A stretch of 64,000 nt of DNA from Syngnathus acus (Eukaryota > Chordata > Actinopteri > Syngnathiformes > Syngnathidae). The translations under genes were made by a program, and so were the position numbers. Shown here piece by piece: positions 1 to 12,400 of the stretch (positions are counted from its first letter, which is position 1; each line of letters opens with the position of its first letter). The DNA lies in assembly GCF_901709675.1 (NCBI RefSeq), contig NC_051089.1, positions 10,537,476 through 10,601,475 of the forward strand. The letters are read 5' to 3'. The notes under the pieces are model-generated. The model was not told where the DNA came from, did no database searches, and saw nothing but the letters and a program-made list of their open reading frames with translations.

Positions 1-291
1 CTTTGTGGCCGACAGAAAAGCAGAGCAACACGTCCGCTAATGTCGGTCTGTAATCATGGCTCATGCTGATACAAGAATCTGGCAGATGTTCGTCTCATCA
101 ACCTCTTTGAATCTATTTTTTGTACACGCTGATGTCATCTTGTCTTTGTGCATCACAGCGATGATAATCTCCGCCTGTGTTTTAAGACTCAGCTGCGTTT
201 TAGGAAATAAATGTAATGTCATCCCAGCGGGAAAATTTGCACTCTTGTGTGAGTAATGCGACACCTACTTAATCACAACTTGTCCTCCTAG
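1..291 (+). other. mical2 intron (partial)
   Basis: This stretch ends in a splice acceptor (CCTCCTAG) directly before the FAD-binding exon. Open frames of 66-67 codons on both strands overlap each other and show no family resemblance. I see no other feature. Confidence 0.7.
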
Positions 292-499
292 TGCCTCATC
301 ATCGGAGGAGGTCCGTGCGGCCTGCGCACGGCCATCGAGCTGGCCTTAATGGGGGCCAAAGTGGTGGTGATCGAGAAGAGGGACTCCTTCTCTAGGAATA
401 ACGTGCTGCACCTTTGGCCCTTTACCATCCATGACCTGCGGGACCTCGGAGCCAAAAAGTTTTATGGCAAATTCTGCGCTGGAGCCATAGATCACATCA
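292..499 (+). CDS. mical2: mical2 exon: FAD-binding start of monooxygenase domain
   Basis: The exon encodes [18 protein letters not shown] and on to AGAIDHI. The GxGxxG dinucleotide-binding loop (GGGPCG) is at its start, followed by the strand ending in VVVIEKR, whose acidic residue contacts the FAD ribose. It is bounded by CTCCTAG and GTGAGT, starts in phase 0 and ends in phase 1. The sequence is strongly MICAL-like. Confidence 0.93.
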
Positions 500-3400
500 G
501 TGAGTTTAGCACGTCATTATTTGGCAGTCAGAGTTGGGAGTTATTGCAGCTGTGGGTGCTTCTACTGTTACAGTTACTGCTCCACTATGATGACATAAGC
601 AAATGCAGTACTGTTAGTAAATATTCGGTCAACAGTAGCTTTGTTGATTGACAGACCAATTGTGACATGGGACAGAAAATGCACAGCTGCATTAGAGTGC
701 CACGTTGTTAGCCATGAGTGTTTGCATGTCATGGAGAGAAGGTGGAATAGCTAGGGGCGAAAAGAGACTTGACTATTCGACTGTGTTTAACAGGTATCCA
801 GCAGCTGCAGCTGATGCTGCTGAAGGTGGCTCTCATTGTTGCAGTGGAGTTTCATATCAATGTAGAGTTTGTCAACCTAGTGGAACCTCCTGAGAAGCAA
901 GACGATGAAGGTATTTCACCCCTGCCCTTACATACTCTTTATTTCCACCAACACAGTGTATGTTCTGACCTAAATATATGCTCAGAATTCTTTTTTTTTA
1001 TCACATTATGAACTAAATTAAAGATGAATATTCATTGTTTCGTTGAAAACATTTGGGGGGGCGTATTTATTTAAATGTATGACATGTACACACACAGTTT
1101 CAACATGACCACAATTTTCCTTGACTTAACACACACTGGTAAATTTAAATCAAGTTTTAGTAGACACAGAATGTAAGAAAAGCAAGCTGCTGGAGGCTAT
1201 CACCTCCATATTAATGAATGCTTTCTATGTAAGGAGGAAAGAAATCATCACACACAGCTTCTTTGTGTGATGGTAACAGGAGGAACAACTTGACTGGCCA
1301 CTCCCAAGTTTGACTCCAATGCTGGCTTGCAGCTGTAATATCACTACACTGATAACAACAAGAGCCTTACCTAAATTTAGACATACTTCTCCCCCCCTCT
1401 TCTGCAGCTTAGTCGTGTCCTTAATATCGTATTGCACAACAAAATGCCAGGTTGGATTGTGCCTCATGGTCTCAGGCAACCCCTCGAAATGAGTTTTTAG
1501 TAGAATGTGTCTGGAAAAAAGCTGCATTTGCCTTTCTCCTTGAGATCATACCAAGAAGAAGCATGGCATCTCAAAGATGTCCCTGAAGCATAAGTAGCTC
1601 ACAATCAGCTGATGTTTCTCACGCTATGTGTCCATTTTTGTCCTCGCCAAAGGAATAAGGCACGAAAAGAATATTTGTATAATGTGTTTTCCCTCCGCCC
1701 TCCCACCCACCCTGACAGTTCTGCGGTTGTCTCCTTTTTTTAGGGCCAGGGTGGAGAGCTGCAATCCAACCTGCTGATCACCCCGTGGCTGACTTTGACT
1801 TTGACGTGGTGGTGGGGGCCGACGGGCGCAGGAACACGCTGGAAGGTGAGAGGAAGCCAAAGAAAAGCGATGAACAGTGTCCACGCCTCGGGGGTGTACT
1901 TTTACTGAAAGAGCAAAGGGGACAATGCCTCTTATAAAGTTACCACATGAGGTCGAAACATAAAGAAAATATTCTTTTCCCACCAGCACTGGAATCACAT
2001 GTTTGGAATACTTTGTTCAACCAAAATATGTTTGAAAACCAGATGAAACTTTAGACTACTGCTGAATGAAAGTTTTATTCCTCTGCTAGTTTTAATAAAA
2101 GATGATATTTTTAGCTCCAATCCAAGCTGAGCATTGTAGTATTTTTAAATAGATAATAGTAATAGAGCCCAGCTAACAAAAGGTGGGGTACACCTTTAGT
2201 TGGTCGCTATTACTATTATTGTTGTGAATACGTCATATAAATATGAAATAAAATAGGCTGTTTAATGCGTCTCCCAGTTTGCTATAAAAAAAAAACACAA
2301 AATATACAATTATTGCTGTATATTAAAATAACTTCAGTTTTTCCCCAAGTCATCTTATCTTACTGTTGAATAAGTAATGGAAAATGCCATAGATGGGTCT
2401 AATAAGATAACATCTATGTATGTGGCAGCGCTAACCTTCACAGGCATTCTTTATCCTCTGAGAAAAACAATTCACACTAGTGAGTCATAGTAGTTGGGAA
2501 ACTCTTCTTTGATCGTGTCTGCATGACTGCATTATACTGCCCCCTGGTGGCTAAGTCTCACATACTAGAAGGAGCCACAATGAAGCAATCATGATTCACG
2601 AACCACCTTTTATTCTTCACGTTTTATTTTATTGTGCTATCGCAGTATTTTTTCCTTATGAAAATAGCACATCACAAACGATTTTATTAACAGAGACCAG
2701 AAAGAATTAATGACATTTTACATTTTCCTTTTAAAATATCAAACATTAAAATAGCATTCCAAAAAATACATTGTGTGCATTCTTTAAATTTTCTACCAAC
2801 TAAGCCGTTTACCCATCAGAAATGTAAAAGAGTCCAAGTGTGCCTGTGTGAGGTTGCAGTGGTCACAAAGGTCAAAACACAAAGGATCCCAATACATAAA
2901 TAGAATCGAGGCAGGCTTGAGTGGAGCAGCTGATGCCTGCTGGAGTCTCTCCATAACTTTGCATCATTCTTTTTGGACTCTCTCAAAGTCGTTGCTTGCA
3001 ACAAGCGATACACATCTGAAGCTTATTCCTAAAAAGGTCAAAAACAAGCCTTTGGACTCATTCTTTCGTTATGAAGCAGCTCAGGGGAAATGAGTCAGTC
3101 TGAGGCAGGTCTATGTTTTTTGGTGAGCTAAATGTAGCTAAGCAGCCTTAAATACATCCAGAACTATTTTTGCAGATTATTTGGTTTTCAATGAAACCTG
3201 GCCTCAATTTTCAAACGCTGTAAGTTTTTGGTTCAATTTTTACTTTTGGTGACAAAGTATCCCTCTCATGTGCTGACTAAAACGGTGGAATGTGCAAAAA
3301 CCTTTGAAATGTGACTCACTGGGTGTCAACATTTTTCCAAGTTAATGAATATCCTGTTTTTATTTCCCCCACCAAGGAGCATACTTTAGTTTAATGGACT

Positions 3401-6400
3401 CAGAAATTCACACTCAAATGTTAAAGTGAATGTAAAGAATGTGACTTTCAAAGTGTAATGTAGTTTTTAAAATCTTTTAATTGATAACAGTAGTTGTGGT
3501 ATTTTTCATTTATTTTCCTTGAATGTGTTCACTTTTCTTAGCTGGTTAATAGTTTGCGTCGATATATTACACATTGCTGAGTGAACCACCTGTGACCCTG
3601 AAACAACTGCCTGTAAGACTCGCCACAGTTCTTGTTTGGTTTCCCTTTCTTTTCAATACCATTCTCTTTGCTTTTTTAATTGCAGGTTTCAAAAGAAAAG
3701 AATTTCGCGGCAAGTTGGCAATCGCCATCACCGCCAACTTCATCAACAGGAACACGACAGCGGAGGCCAAGGTGGAGGAAATTAGTGGCGTGGCCTTCAT
3801 CTTCAATCAAAAGTTCTTTCTTGACCTCAAAGAAGAAACAGGTGGGAGAGAAGAGATCTGGGAGACCTTCAAGACATGACAGATTATTTTTGTGCTTTTA
3901 AAAGGATGTGTTCACAAGCGTCCGACACACCTGTCTTTGTCGCAGGCATCGACCTGGAAAACATTGTGTACTACAAGGACAACACGCACTACTTTGTCAT
4001 GACTGCGAAGAAACAGAGCCTGCTGGATAAAGGAGTTGTCATTAATGTGAGTTTCTTACGTACAATATGTCACTTGGCTCAGTAAAAGATAGAAACACTT
4101 GGATAAGCAATAAACTAAGGTGAGGCTGGTATTGTCTTTGTTGGTTGACAGGATTACGTGGAGACACAGAGGCTGCTGAGTAGCGATAACGTCAACCAGG
4201 AAGCTCTCCTGTGCTATGCCAGAGAGGCTGCTGATTTTGGCACCAACTACCAGCTTCCCACGCTGGACTTTGCCATGAACCACTGCGGCCAGCCCGACGT
4301 AGCCATGTTCGACTTCACTAGCATGCACGCCTCGGAAAACGCCGCTCTGGTCAGGGAGAGGTTTGGACATCAACTGCTGGTTACGCTAGTGGGCGACAGC
4401 CTTTTGGAGGTAACGGCATTTGAAGTTCAAGTATTGGGACACCAGGCCAATTAATCATCCATTCGCCTATCCTGTTCAGAACAGCTGATTAGCTAGTCAA
4501 GAGCCTTGGTTACCAGTCAGACACTGGTATCGAGCTGTAAAACCAACTCAGGGTAAAAATCGATTAAAATATGGAGTTGGTGTTTTGGGGAGACTTTCTA
4601 TAAGGTTGCAATGGCCAAGGAACTATGCACTAGCAACAGAAAATGGTCTTTATCGAAGTGTCTCTACATAATTAAAAGGAAACAATTGTCCACAATGTCT
4701 TGGTGTGATGGTGTAGGCCCACCTGTGATTTAAAGGTACTTCCCTCCAATTTTACTGGTAAGTTATTTTGTTTTTTTGTCTTTGTTGCTTGCAGCCTTTC
4801 TGGCCCATGGGGACGGGCTGCGCTAGAGGATTCTTGGCTGCCTTCGACACTGCCTGGATGGTAAAAGGCTGGTCTCAGGGTCGGACCGTTCTTGACTTGC
4901 TGGCAGAGAGGTATGTGTTAAAACACGATCAGCTCAAGCCAGCCTTGTGTAATATACATTCACCAGCCAACCAGGTGTTCATTGCATCCACAAGCTTAGG
5001 TAGAGATATTTTCAGACCGACATCACATAACACCAGTATTCACTCATTACTACTCGCCGATACCGAGTACCAATACCACTGTTACTTTGGATGCATGAAA
5101 TTTCAATTAAAGCAATTAACGGTAATTGTGGATTCAGACACATGTTGATTCTCGTAATGTGTCGAACCTCTGCAGTGTAGAGCCAACTACTGGCGAGATG
5201 TCTGATTTTACTTTTCGCCTTAAGTATCGGTGGCTGGTATCGACAGTATTCCCCGAAACCTTGAAACAAGGCTGTATCAGACCGATACCAATACCCGGTA
5301 TCGGTACTCACCCGTCCCTAATCGTAGGTGTTGTGTTTTCAGAGAAAGCATTTACAGGTTGCTGCCACAAACAACACCTGAGAACATCGCCAAAAACTTG
5401 GAACAGTACACCATCGACCCTACGACGCGGTACCCCAACCTCATCTCTTCGTGTGTCAAGCCTCACCAGGTGCAAAAGAAGAGATTTCAATTTATTTTTT
5501 CATCTGAAAAAAGATACTTTAACTGTCTGAACTTTTTCCATTTCTAGGTGTGTCACCTGTACTTGAACGGAGCGCTGAATTCGTGCTCTCTGGAGCGTGC
5601 CGCCTCCATCCGTCGACCTGTTAATGTCTGCCAACGAGGTAGAGAAATCGCAACTGCGCAGGTTGCAATGCAATGTTTAGCATTGTCACCCGACTCTTAC
5701 TTTGAAGCGTTATTTTTAACAGCTAAAACTAACTCGCATGTGGAGAGGAAGTCATATTCTGCGGTTTGTTTTTACACGTGGGTTCACTGTGAGGAGGAAG
5801 CCATGAAAGTTAACGTCTTACTCGCCAAGTTCAGACTTTGACTTCCTGAATTCAATCCAAACTGAACTAAAACATTCCATTTTAAATTCTGAGCTTTTTC
5901 TTGACCTTTGCATTCATTTCCTGAGAGTGGCGCCTACATTCCGGCATTTATTCGCTTGGACTTTCATACTGAAAATACTCTTGCTTGTTTCTCCTCCATA
6001 GAATCTGATATCAGGCCGGCGAGGCTTCTCACATGGTGCCAGAAACAGACTGAAGGTTACAGGAATGTAACAATCACGGACTTGACGTTCTCTTGGAGTA
6101 TTGGCCTCGCCTTGTGTGCCTTGATCCACAGGTTCAAACCCCATCTCATGTACGTAAACTGTCGGAAAGCAGCGCTGAAGATTTATTCTCCCACATTACA
6201 ACTTTACAAACTAACAACAAACTTCAGTGTGTGTTAAATACCATTGTTGGTTTTTTTTAGGGGGGGGGGCAGCGCTTTGTACCTCTATTACAGCTTTGGA
6301 TGAGTCCATTTGCAAAAGAAATTATATGCTCACCTGCTTAAATTATTGCCTTCATACCTTCTCGCATGCCACTGCAATTTCATGTGGTCCTGCAAGTTTT

Positions 6401-9400
6401 CAGAACCGCGCTGGCATTCGTGACCCCCCCCCCCCTCCCCTTTCCCCCTCTTCCTAATGTACGCCTGTCAGCACAGTGGAATTCTGCAAAGTGAGTAGAT
6501 TTGCAGAAACTAAAGGAAAAGGAGAAAAAGGGGGTGTTGCTAGGTTTGCTGTTATATTTCTGATGGTGTCTGCATAGGCAGTGTTGGATGAGACACTCAA
6601 GCTGTTTCTATTCAATTCTTGATCAAAATGTTTTGTACCATTTTTGCGGCAAAATAAGGGAGGAATGTTTCTTCAAAGCCTTGTCTTTATTAAAAAAGCT
6701 ATCAAGACAATTCAGAAGTACATATGTGATTGAAGATAACTGCTGAAAACATCTAACTGCCGAGAACAATGTGGCCTTATTACCATTTGTTTCCTTTTTT
6801 AATTTATTTTTTTATCGTGGGTGGGTGTTGGCGAGAACGCCATGTGTGCTGTACTTTGGAGCCGACCCTCCCCCACCGTATAAAAACTTGAGCTCTGAAC
6901 TTCGTCGCTATCAGCAGTTATCCAGCAATTGCAACATGTCGTTAGAAAATTAGGCCTACACCCAGAAAATACATCCTTCCCTTCAGAGAGTTCGTCATTG
7001 TTGGCATTCAGTGCATGCATCCCATACAGGAAAAAAATAGTGAGGGGTTGGGGTTATTTCTCCAGGTCGTGGTCGGGCTGTTTGATTGACAGTTGAGTGG
7101 GGGGCGTTCAGTGGACACAGCCACAGCGCTTGAGAGTGGAGACAAGGGCTTGATCCTCATTTGAGGACTTTTTTTTACTTAAGCCTTCAAATTTGGCAGG
7201 ATGTTAAACACTTTTGTGATGTGTCAAATTTATAAGGCATGGATTGTTCACTTTTAAAACCTTGTGCACTTTATGCTGCACCCATCTTGCCTTCAATCAC
7301 TTGACTGGCCCTTTTCACCTTCCTGTTGTTTTATTCAGATATCTATGATGGATAATCTCCTCCCTCCCATCTCAAATTAAATACTAAAACACATGCACAG
7401 GCCACACTAACGGCAGTATAGACCCTGGCAGCAAGGAGACATCATGACATGTACATGATCTGCCTCCCACACAAGTCATTATCTTTTGTCCCTCAGAGAC
7501 TTTGAGTCATTGAATGAGGAAAACCAGGCCGACAACCTCCAGCTGGCTTTTGACATTGCGGAGCGGGAATTTGGGATCAAACCATTCGCATCTGTGAAAG
7601 AGCTGAGTGGCTCCCTGGAGATAGAGAAGACCAGAATCATTAACTACCTCTCCAAATTCTACGAACTCTTCCGAGGCACACCGTTACCTGATGCAGGTAT
7701 TGAACTATGCTCAGTGTATTCTATGCATAATCAATCTGCTTTAAGATAGATACCATCGAAAACTATACTGCTCAGCATTGTATCATACAATCCAGCATTT
7801 TAGTTGACACTGGACCACTTTTCCATTATACATGAATCAAACCATACCCAGTACTGTACTCTACTTTTCTCTACTCAATTGTACTCAAGAGTATGTTGCT
7901 AGCTGCCTCGTTTTGACTTCCCATTTGTTATATTTGTATTGTTCTGCCAAGTGATGTAGAAAATAAGTGTAGGCAGGAGAGAAGCTCTCCCCTTTTCACT
8001 TGATTTCCTGTGTGTGTGTGTTATGAATTCCTACCAGTCAAGAATGCTGCAATGTGTGGTATGTGTACTTGTACCAGTGCTGTGAACTGACATTCTCAGA
8101 CGGGCGACTCACTTTATTCAACTTCCAGTCATACGTTTGTCACTTTGCTCATGTATTCAAAGTGAAATATTTGCCAGCATTAGCTCACTAACTTCTTATT
8201 TCTTGGATTGTATTTTGTTCTGGGCATTATGCACTGATGTTATTTGACTTTAATGTCTGTGTGATGTGGAAAGTCTGTGAACTTTTTACTTCAGTCACAT
8301 GTTGTACCACAGGCTCCAGACGAGTGGACGAAAACAGTGAAGATTATCCATCGAAGGCGGTCCGAAGTAATAATAACCTTCTCAATATTTGTCTGCCAAG
8401 GAAACGAGTTCCGAAGGTAACATTTTACTGCATAATGGACAGTATTGTGTATTATTTTAAACGATAGTCGTTTGAATGCGGTTTATTCTAGATTTTGAAC
8501 TCAACTCACCTTTGTTTTGTCCCTGGACTTCTAGGATGAGAAAAAGACAGATGGTCCGGATGCCATTTACAAAAGGAGGAGAAAATATTTCACTCACCCG
8601 GAGGAGGTTTGTTAATTATTGTGAAACATTTGAACTGCTCATATAAAGGACTGATTTAATTTCGACTGCATTTAACTCTTTGATTCCCTCAACTTGTTGC
8701 GATGGTCAGAGAGCTAGTTTAAATGATACGCCAGTGATACAACAAGCATGTTGTTGCTTTCGTATGTCCTGTGTGTATGTTCAACAGATTGGTGTTGCCT
8801 TTCTCCCTTTTAGGACACCAATTTGTCCGCAAGGGAACCCAAAGAGAACAAAGTGCGCTCCATGGCTACACAGTTGCTGGCCAAATTTGAGACTAAAACA
8901 AAGTACACCCAATGGAAAGAGGTATTGTCAGTTGTTTTATTTGAAATAACTCTACATGAACGACGGTTATTTCGGGAAGCAATGTGTTATCATATGTTTG
9001 TGTACAAATGACATCTTTCCTGCCTTCAGATGAGGTGAGTTGGACCTTTAAGAGTTCAATGTGGTTTCTCTGCCAAAAGGTTTCTTTTTCTACAACTAAA
9101 CTTTTCTGTTTCTCTTCTGGTCTCTCTCACCCAGCATTTGATCCTTTCAGCCTCTCCCAGGTCTGTGCCTTTTTATTAACTCTCTTCCCAACCTTTGTGC
9201 CAAATTTCAGTCAGACTGTGAGAGTTCCTCCCCTCTTCAAACTCTCGACTCTGCTGAATGTGCGCATTTTAAATTAGCGCCTCCCATTCCACCCAAGCCT
9301 CCGCCTGAGATACAGGTAGAGCCATGACACCAGGTTGCAGTTGGAAAACACGAACATGCACATATGTTCGTGTATATGCACACAAGCGAAATTTAATCAC

Positions 9401-12400
9401 AATCCAACTGAATCCATCACTAACATCATAAAAACACTTTTTCCTACTATTCAGCACATTTAGAAGACCATTCTGGGGTCTTTTTATTTGTACTTTTTAC
9501 ATTCTTTAGCCCGCACTTCCTTTACTTATCAGCATCTATCAATTTCCTACGTGTGACACTGAAACAGTTTGCATCGCGATGTCATTTTTCAATTCTACCA
9601 ATTTGGAACTAGGTTGACCAAAAACATGCACTCATCTGACCTTAGAGACCCAGCTACCTGCATTCCCTCGCAGTGGTGGTCATGCCAAGGCCTCAGGGAT
9701 GTGATCTATCCTCATCACTCTTCTTCTGTTCTTCTCCCTCCCCTCTTTAGCCATTTTGCTCATAGTGCAAGATCTCCCTGATCATGCTTAAACTTATTCT
9801 TGTTCAAATGTAATATTGTTTATCTGGAGCATCTCAGATGGGACATTTTCAATATCATGGTGAATAAACCCCAAAAGAATTTTAAAGCATCTACCAATAG
9901 ACCTTAGCTCAGCCATCCTTATTTCTGACACTGTAACCACCCCTCACAAAAAAAATGAATAGTTAACAAGGGACCTTTGACCTCCCCTACCTCAAGCTGT
10001 TTTATGATTCATCTTAGACTTGACAAAAAAAAAAACATTTCAGAAACAAAATTACAGTCTTAAGTCAAAAGACATTTTGTCACTATGACTAGTGAGATAG
10101 AATTTGTCTTTAAATAGGTGGTTTGGAAAATGGATGGGTAGATGGATGTTCATCTTAAAACGTAAATGGAATAGTTTGCCCAATTATCAAAAGTAGCTTT
10201 TTAGCAGCAGCCTCTTAACCCACTTTAGGGCCGTTTTGACCGTTTAGGATCTTTAGGGCCAATTTGACCTCATTCAATGTTTTGCCCAATTTAATGGAAA
10301 CAACTGGTTAAAATAAAATAACAGTAAAAAAAAATATGATGATACAGTAAATTTCAGTCTGTTTTATACTTTGCTTACAGATGATTTAGGTAGCCAACAC
10401 ACAAACTAATGCAGACACACAAGAACACGGATGCATACAGTATGTGCATAGGATAGCACGGACTGAAATACATATATCGTCGTGTTTTCCAAATTAAATG
10501 AAGCAAAGCCTTTAAATATAAACAACACACCCAAAGTTTCACTCATTCATGGATTAAAAAATGTTTGGAAACAGGAGAGTTCATTTGTCCCTGGGTACAA
10601 CTCAACATTCCTCAGTGCACATAAAAAAAAACAAAAAAACAGTATTATTGTAAAAGTGTTGGGGATTGTTTTTCATTTTGGAAAAGGTCACGTACGAATT
10701 TGAAGTGCCACATTATTACAAACACTTCATGAAGCTGATTACACCATTTTATTGTCTAATAAAGCTCAGCGGGCAAAAAAAATCACCGTGTTGGATTAGC
10801 ATAACGGAACCAATCCAAATACCATAACCCAAACATGCTAAGCGGTTTAGAAATCGAGTGACGGGCTGAAGCATGTAAAAGCACCAGTACAGTTCCGTCA
10901 ATGATTGTCAGCCGTCAAGTTTGTGACAGCGTGTGTATCATCACTTTTCAGTTTCAACTCGATATCAGACACGCGGCCCAAAACCTAATCCCCACGGAGC
11001 CTCGACCCAAAGCCCAAGAGTCAGAGTGCTGCTTCTCTGTAGTGAAGCTCAGACATGTGGCTCAGACACACGAGCAAGCCAAGACCTTGCCAGAACCGGA
11101 GAACAAAATGTCTACCGCACCCTCAGTCCACTCTGCGGTCGCGTTCATGTCCAGAGTTCTCCAGCGCCTCAAGGAGGTGGATGAACTCATCTATGAGGTG
11201 AAGTCAAGACTCTTCCTCCTCCTTCCCTCAAGCCCTTCTTTGATTGCTGCATGTTGCGATGGAACGTGAAGAGATGTTGATTATGTAGTACAACATGAAA
11301 TCAGATCGTGAAGTCATACCCTTAATTATCCCTCTAGTTGGAACACGACAGGAGCAGGCCAGAAAACCTGGCACAGGTTGTGGCAGATTACTGGCTCAGG
11401 TTTGCGTGTGCGTACCTATGTACGTATGTGTGTAGTGACGTTATGGCCAAGCAGAGACTTACCTCCGGCTATTGTACCTAATTACATTTACCGAAGAACA
11501 ATAGCTTCACGTAAAGGTGTTTCATAGGGAAAACAAAGATTGGAAGTCTTGGTTGCGTTGAACAACTCGTATACTTAGAAATGATACATTTTTTTCCCCC
11601 CATTCTTAAAAAAAGATTTGCCATCTGCTCCAAACCAGATGAAGTTAGCATTAACTTGACACAGAAATCGAAACAAAGAGAACGTAATAGTGCCAACATT
11701 GATGCCAACCTGAAATCCTTGACCATTATGTTCATGTCACAAAAGCATGTTAGCAGACAGGTTTTTGTCAATGAGCATATTGTTCTGGATTACAGTGATG
11801 CATTGTAATTTTGTTTGACCTGCAAACAGAAATTTGAGATCTGAGCACGTTTGGTGGCAGTGAACACGTCACCTCACTTCAGACAAAGCAGCAATTTGAC
11901 AGATAGTGAACAATTCTTCACAAAAGAGACTTCAACTGTCAAACTCAACAAAAACAAAAAAATTGAATCTCACTCTATTTAGAACAACCACATAGGAAAG
12001 TCTGCTCAAGTAAATGCTAAGAAAGCCAAACGCCATCGAGGCGCTAACGAAATACATCAAGTGAGTGAAATGAGTTGAGGAACTTCATTTCGACAAAAGC
12101 AGGCTGCCATCATCTATAGGCTATTTTTCAGTGGGGCAGGGCTCGGTCCGAAATTCCGTTCCTTTACATGAGCCGCTTCAATGTCAGGTTTCTGTGGCTT
12201 TCTCACGTTTGTGTTCCACTGCAGTGTTGTGTGAACGTCATGCAGTGTCTCCACACGTTTGTCATAGTCTTAGCTGCGTTTGTGTGTCATCAGACGGAAG
12301 CGGCGGGACTGATCTTTGGTTCCCCTTTCATGTTTTAGAAAAAAGCTCAGTTGCAACAAACTAGAGAGTTTCAGTCAAAGAGCATAAAGGAGAAAGCACT

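Noticed and set aside
4056-4373. 105-codon - strand frame over mical2 exons
   Set aside because: It is the antisense shadow of the strongly conserved exon 4152-4409.
10933-11184. 83-codon frame overlapping the mical2 linker exon
   Set aside because: Composition is unlike MICAL and it stops before the donor at 11198. The overlapping frame ends in a clear helix in phase with its neighbours.
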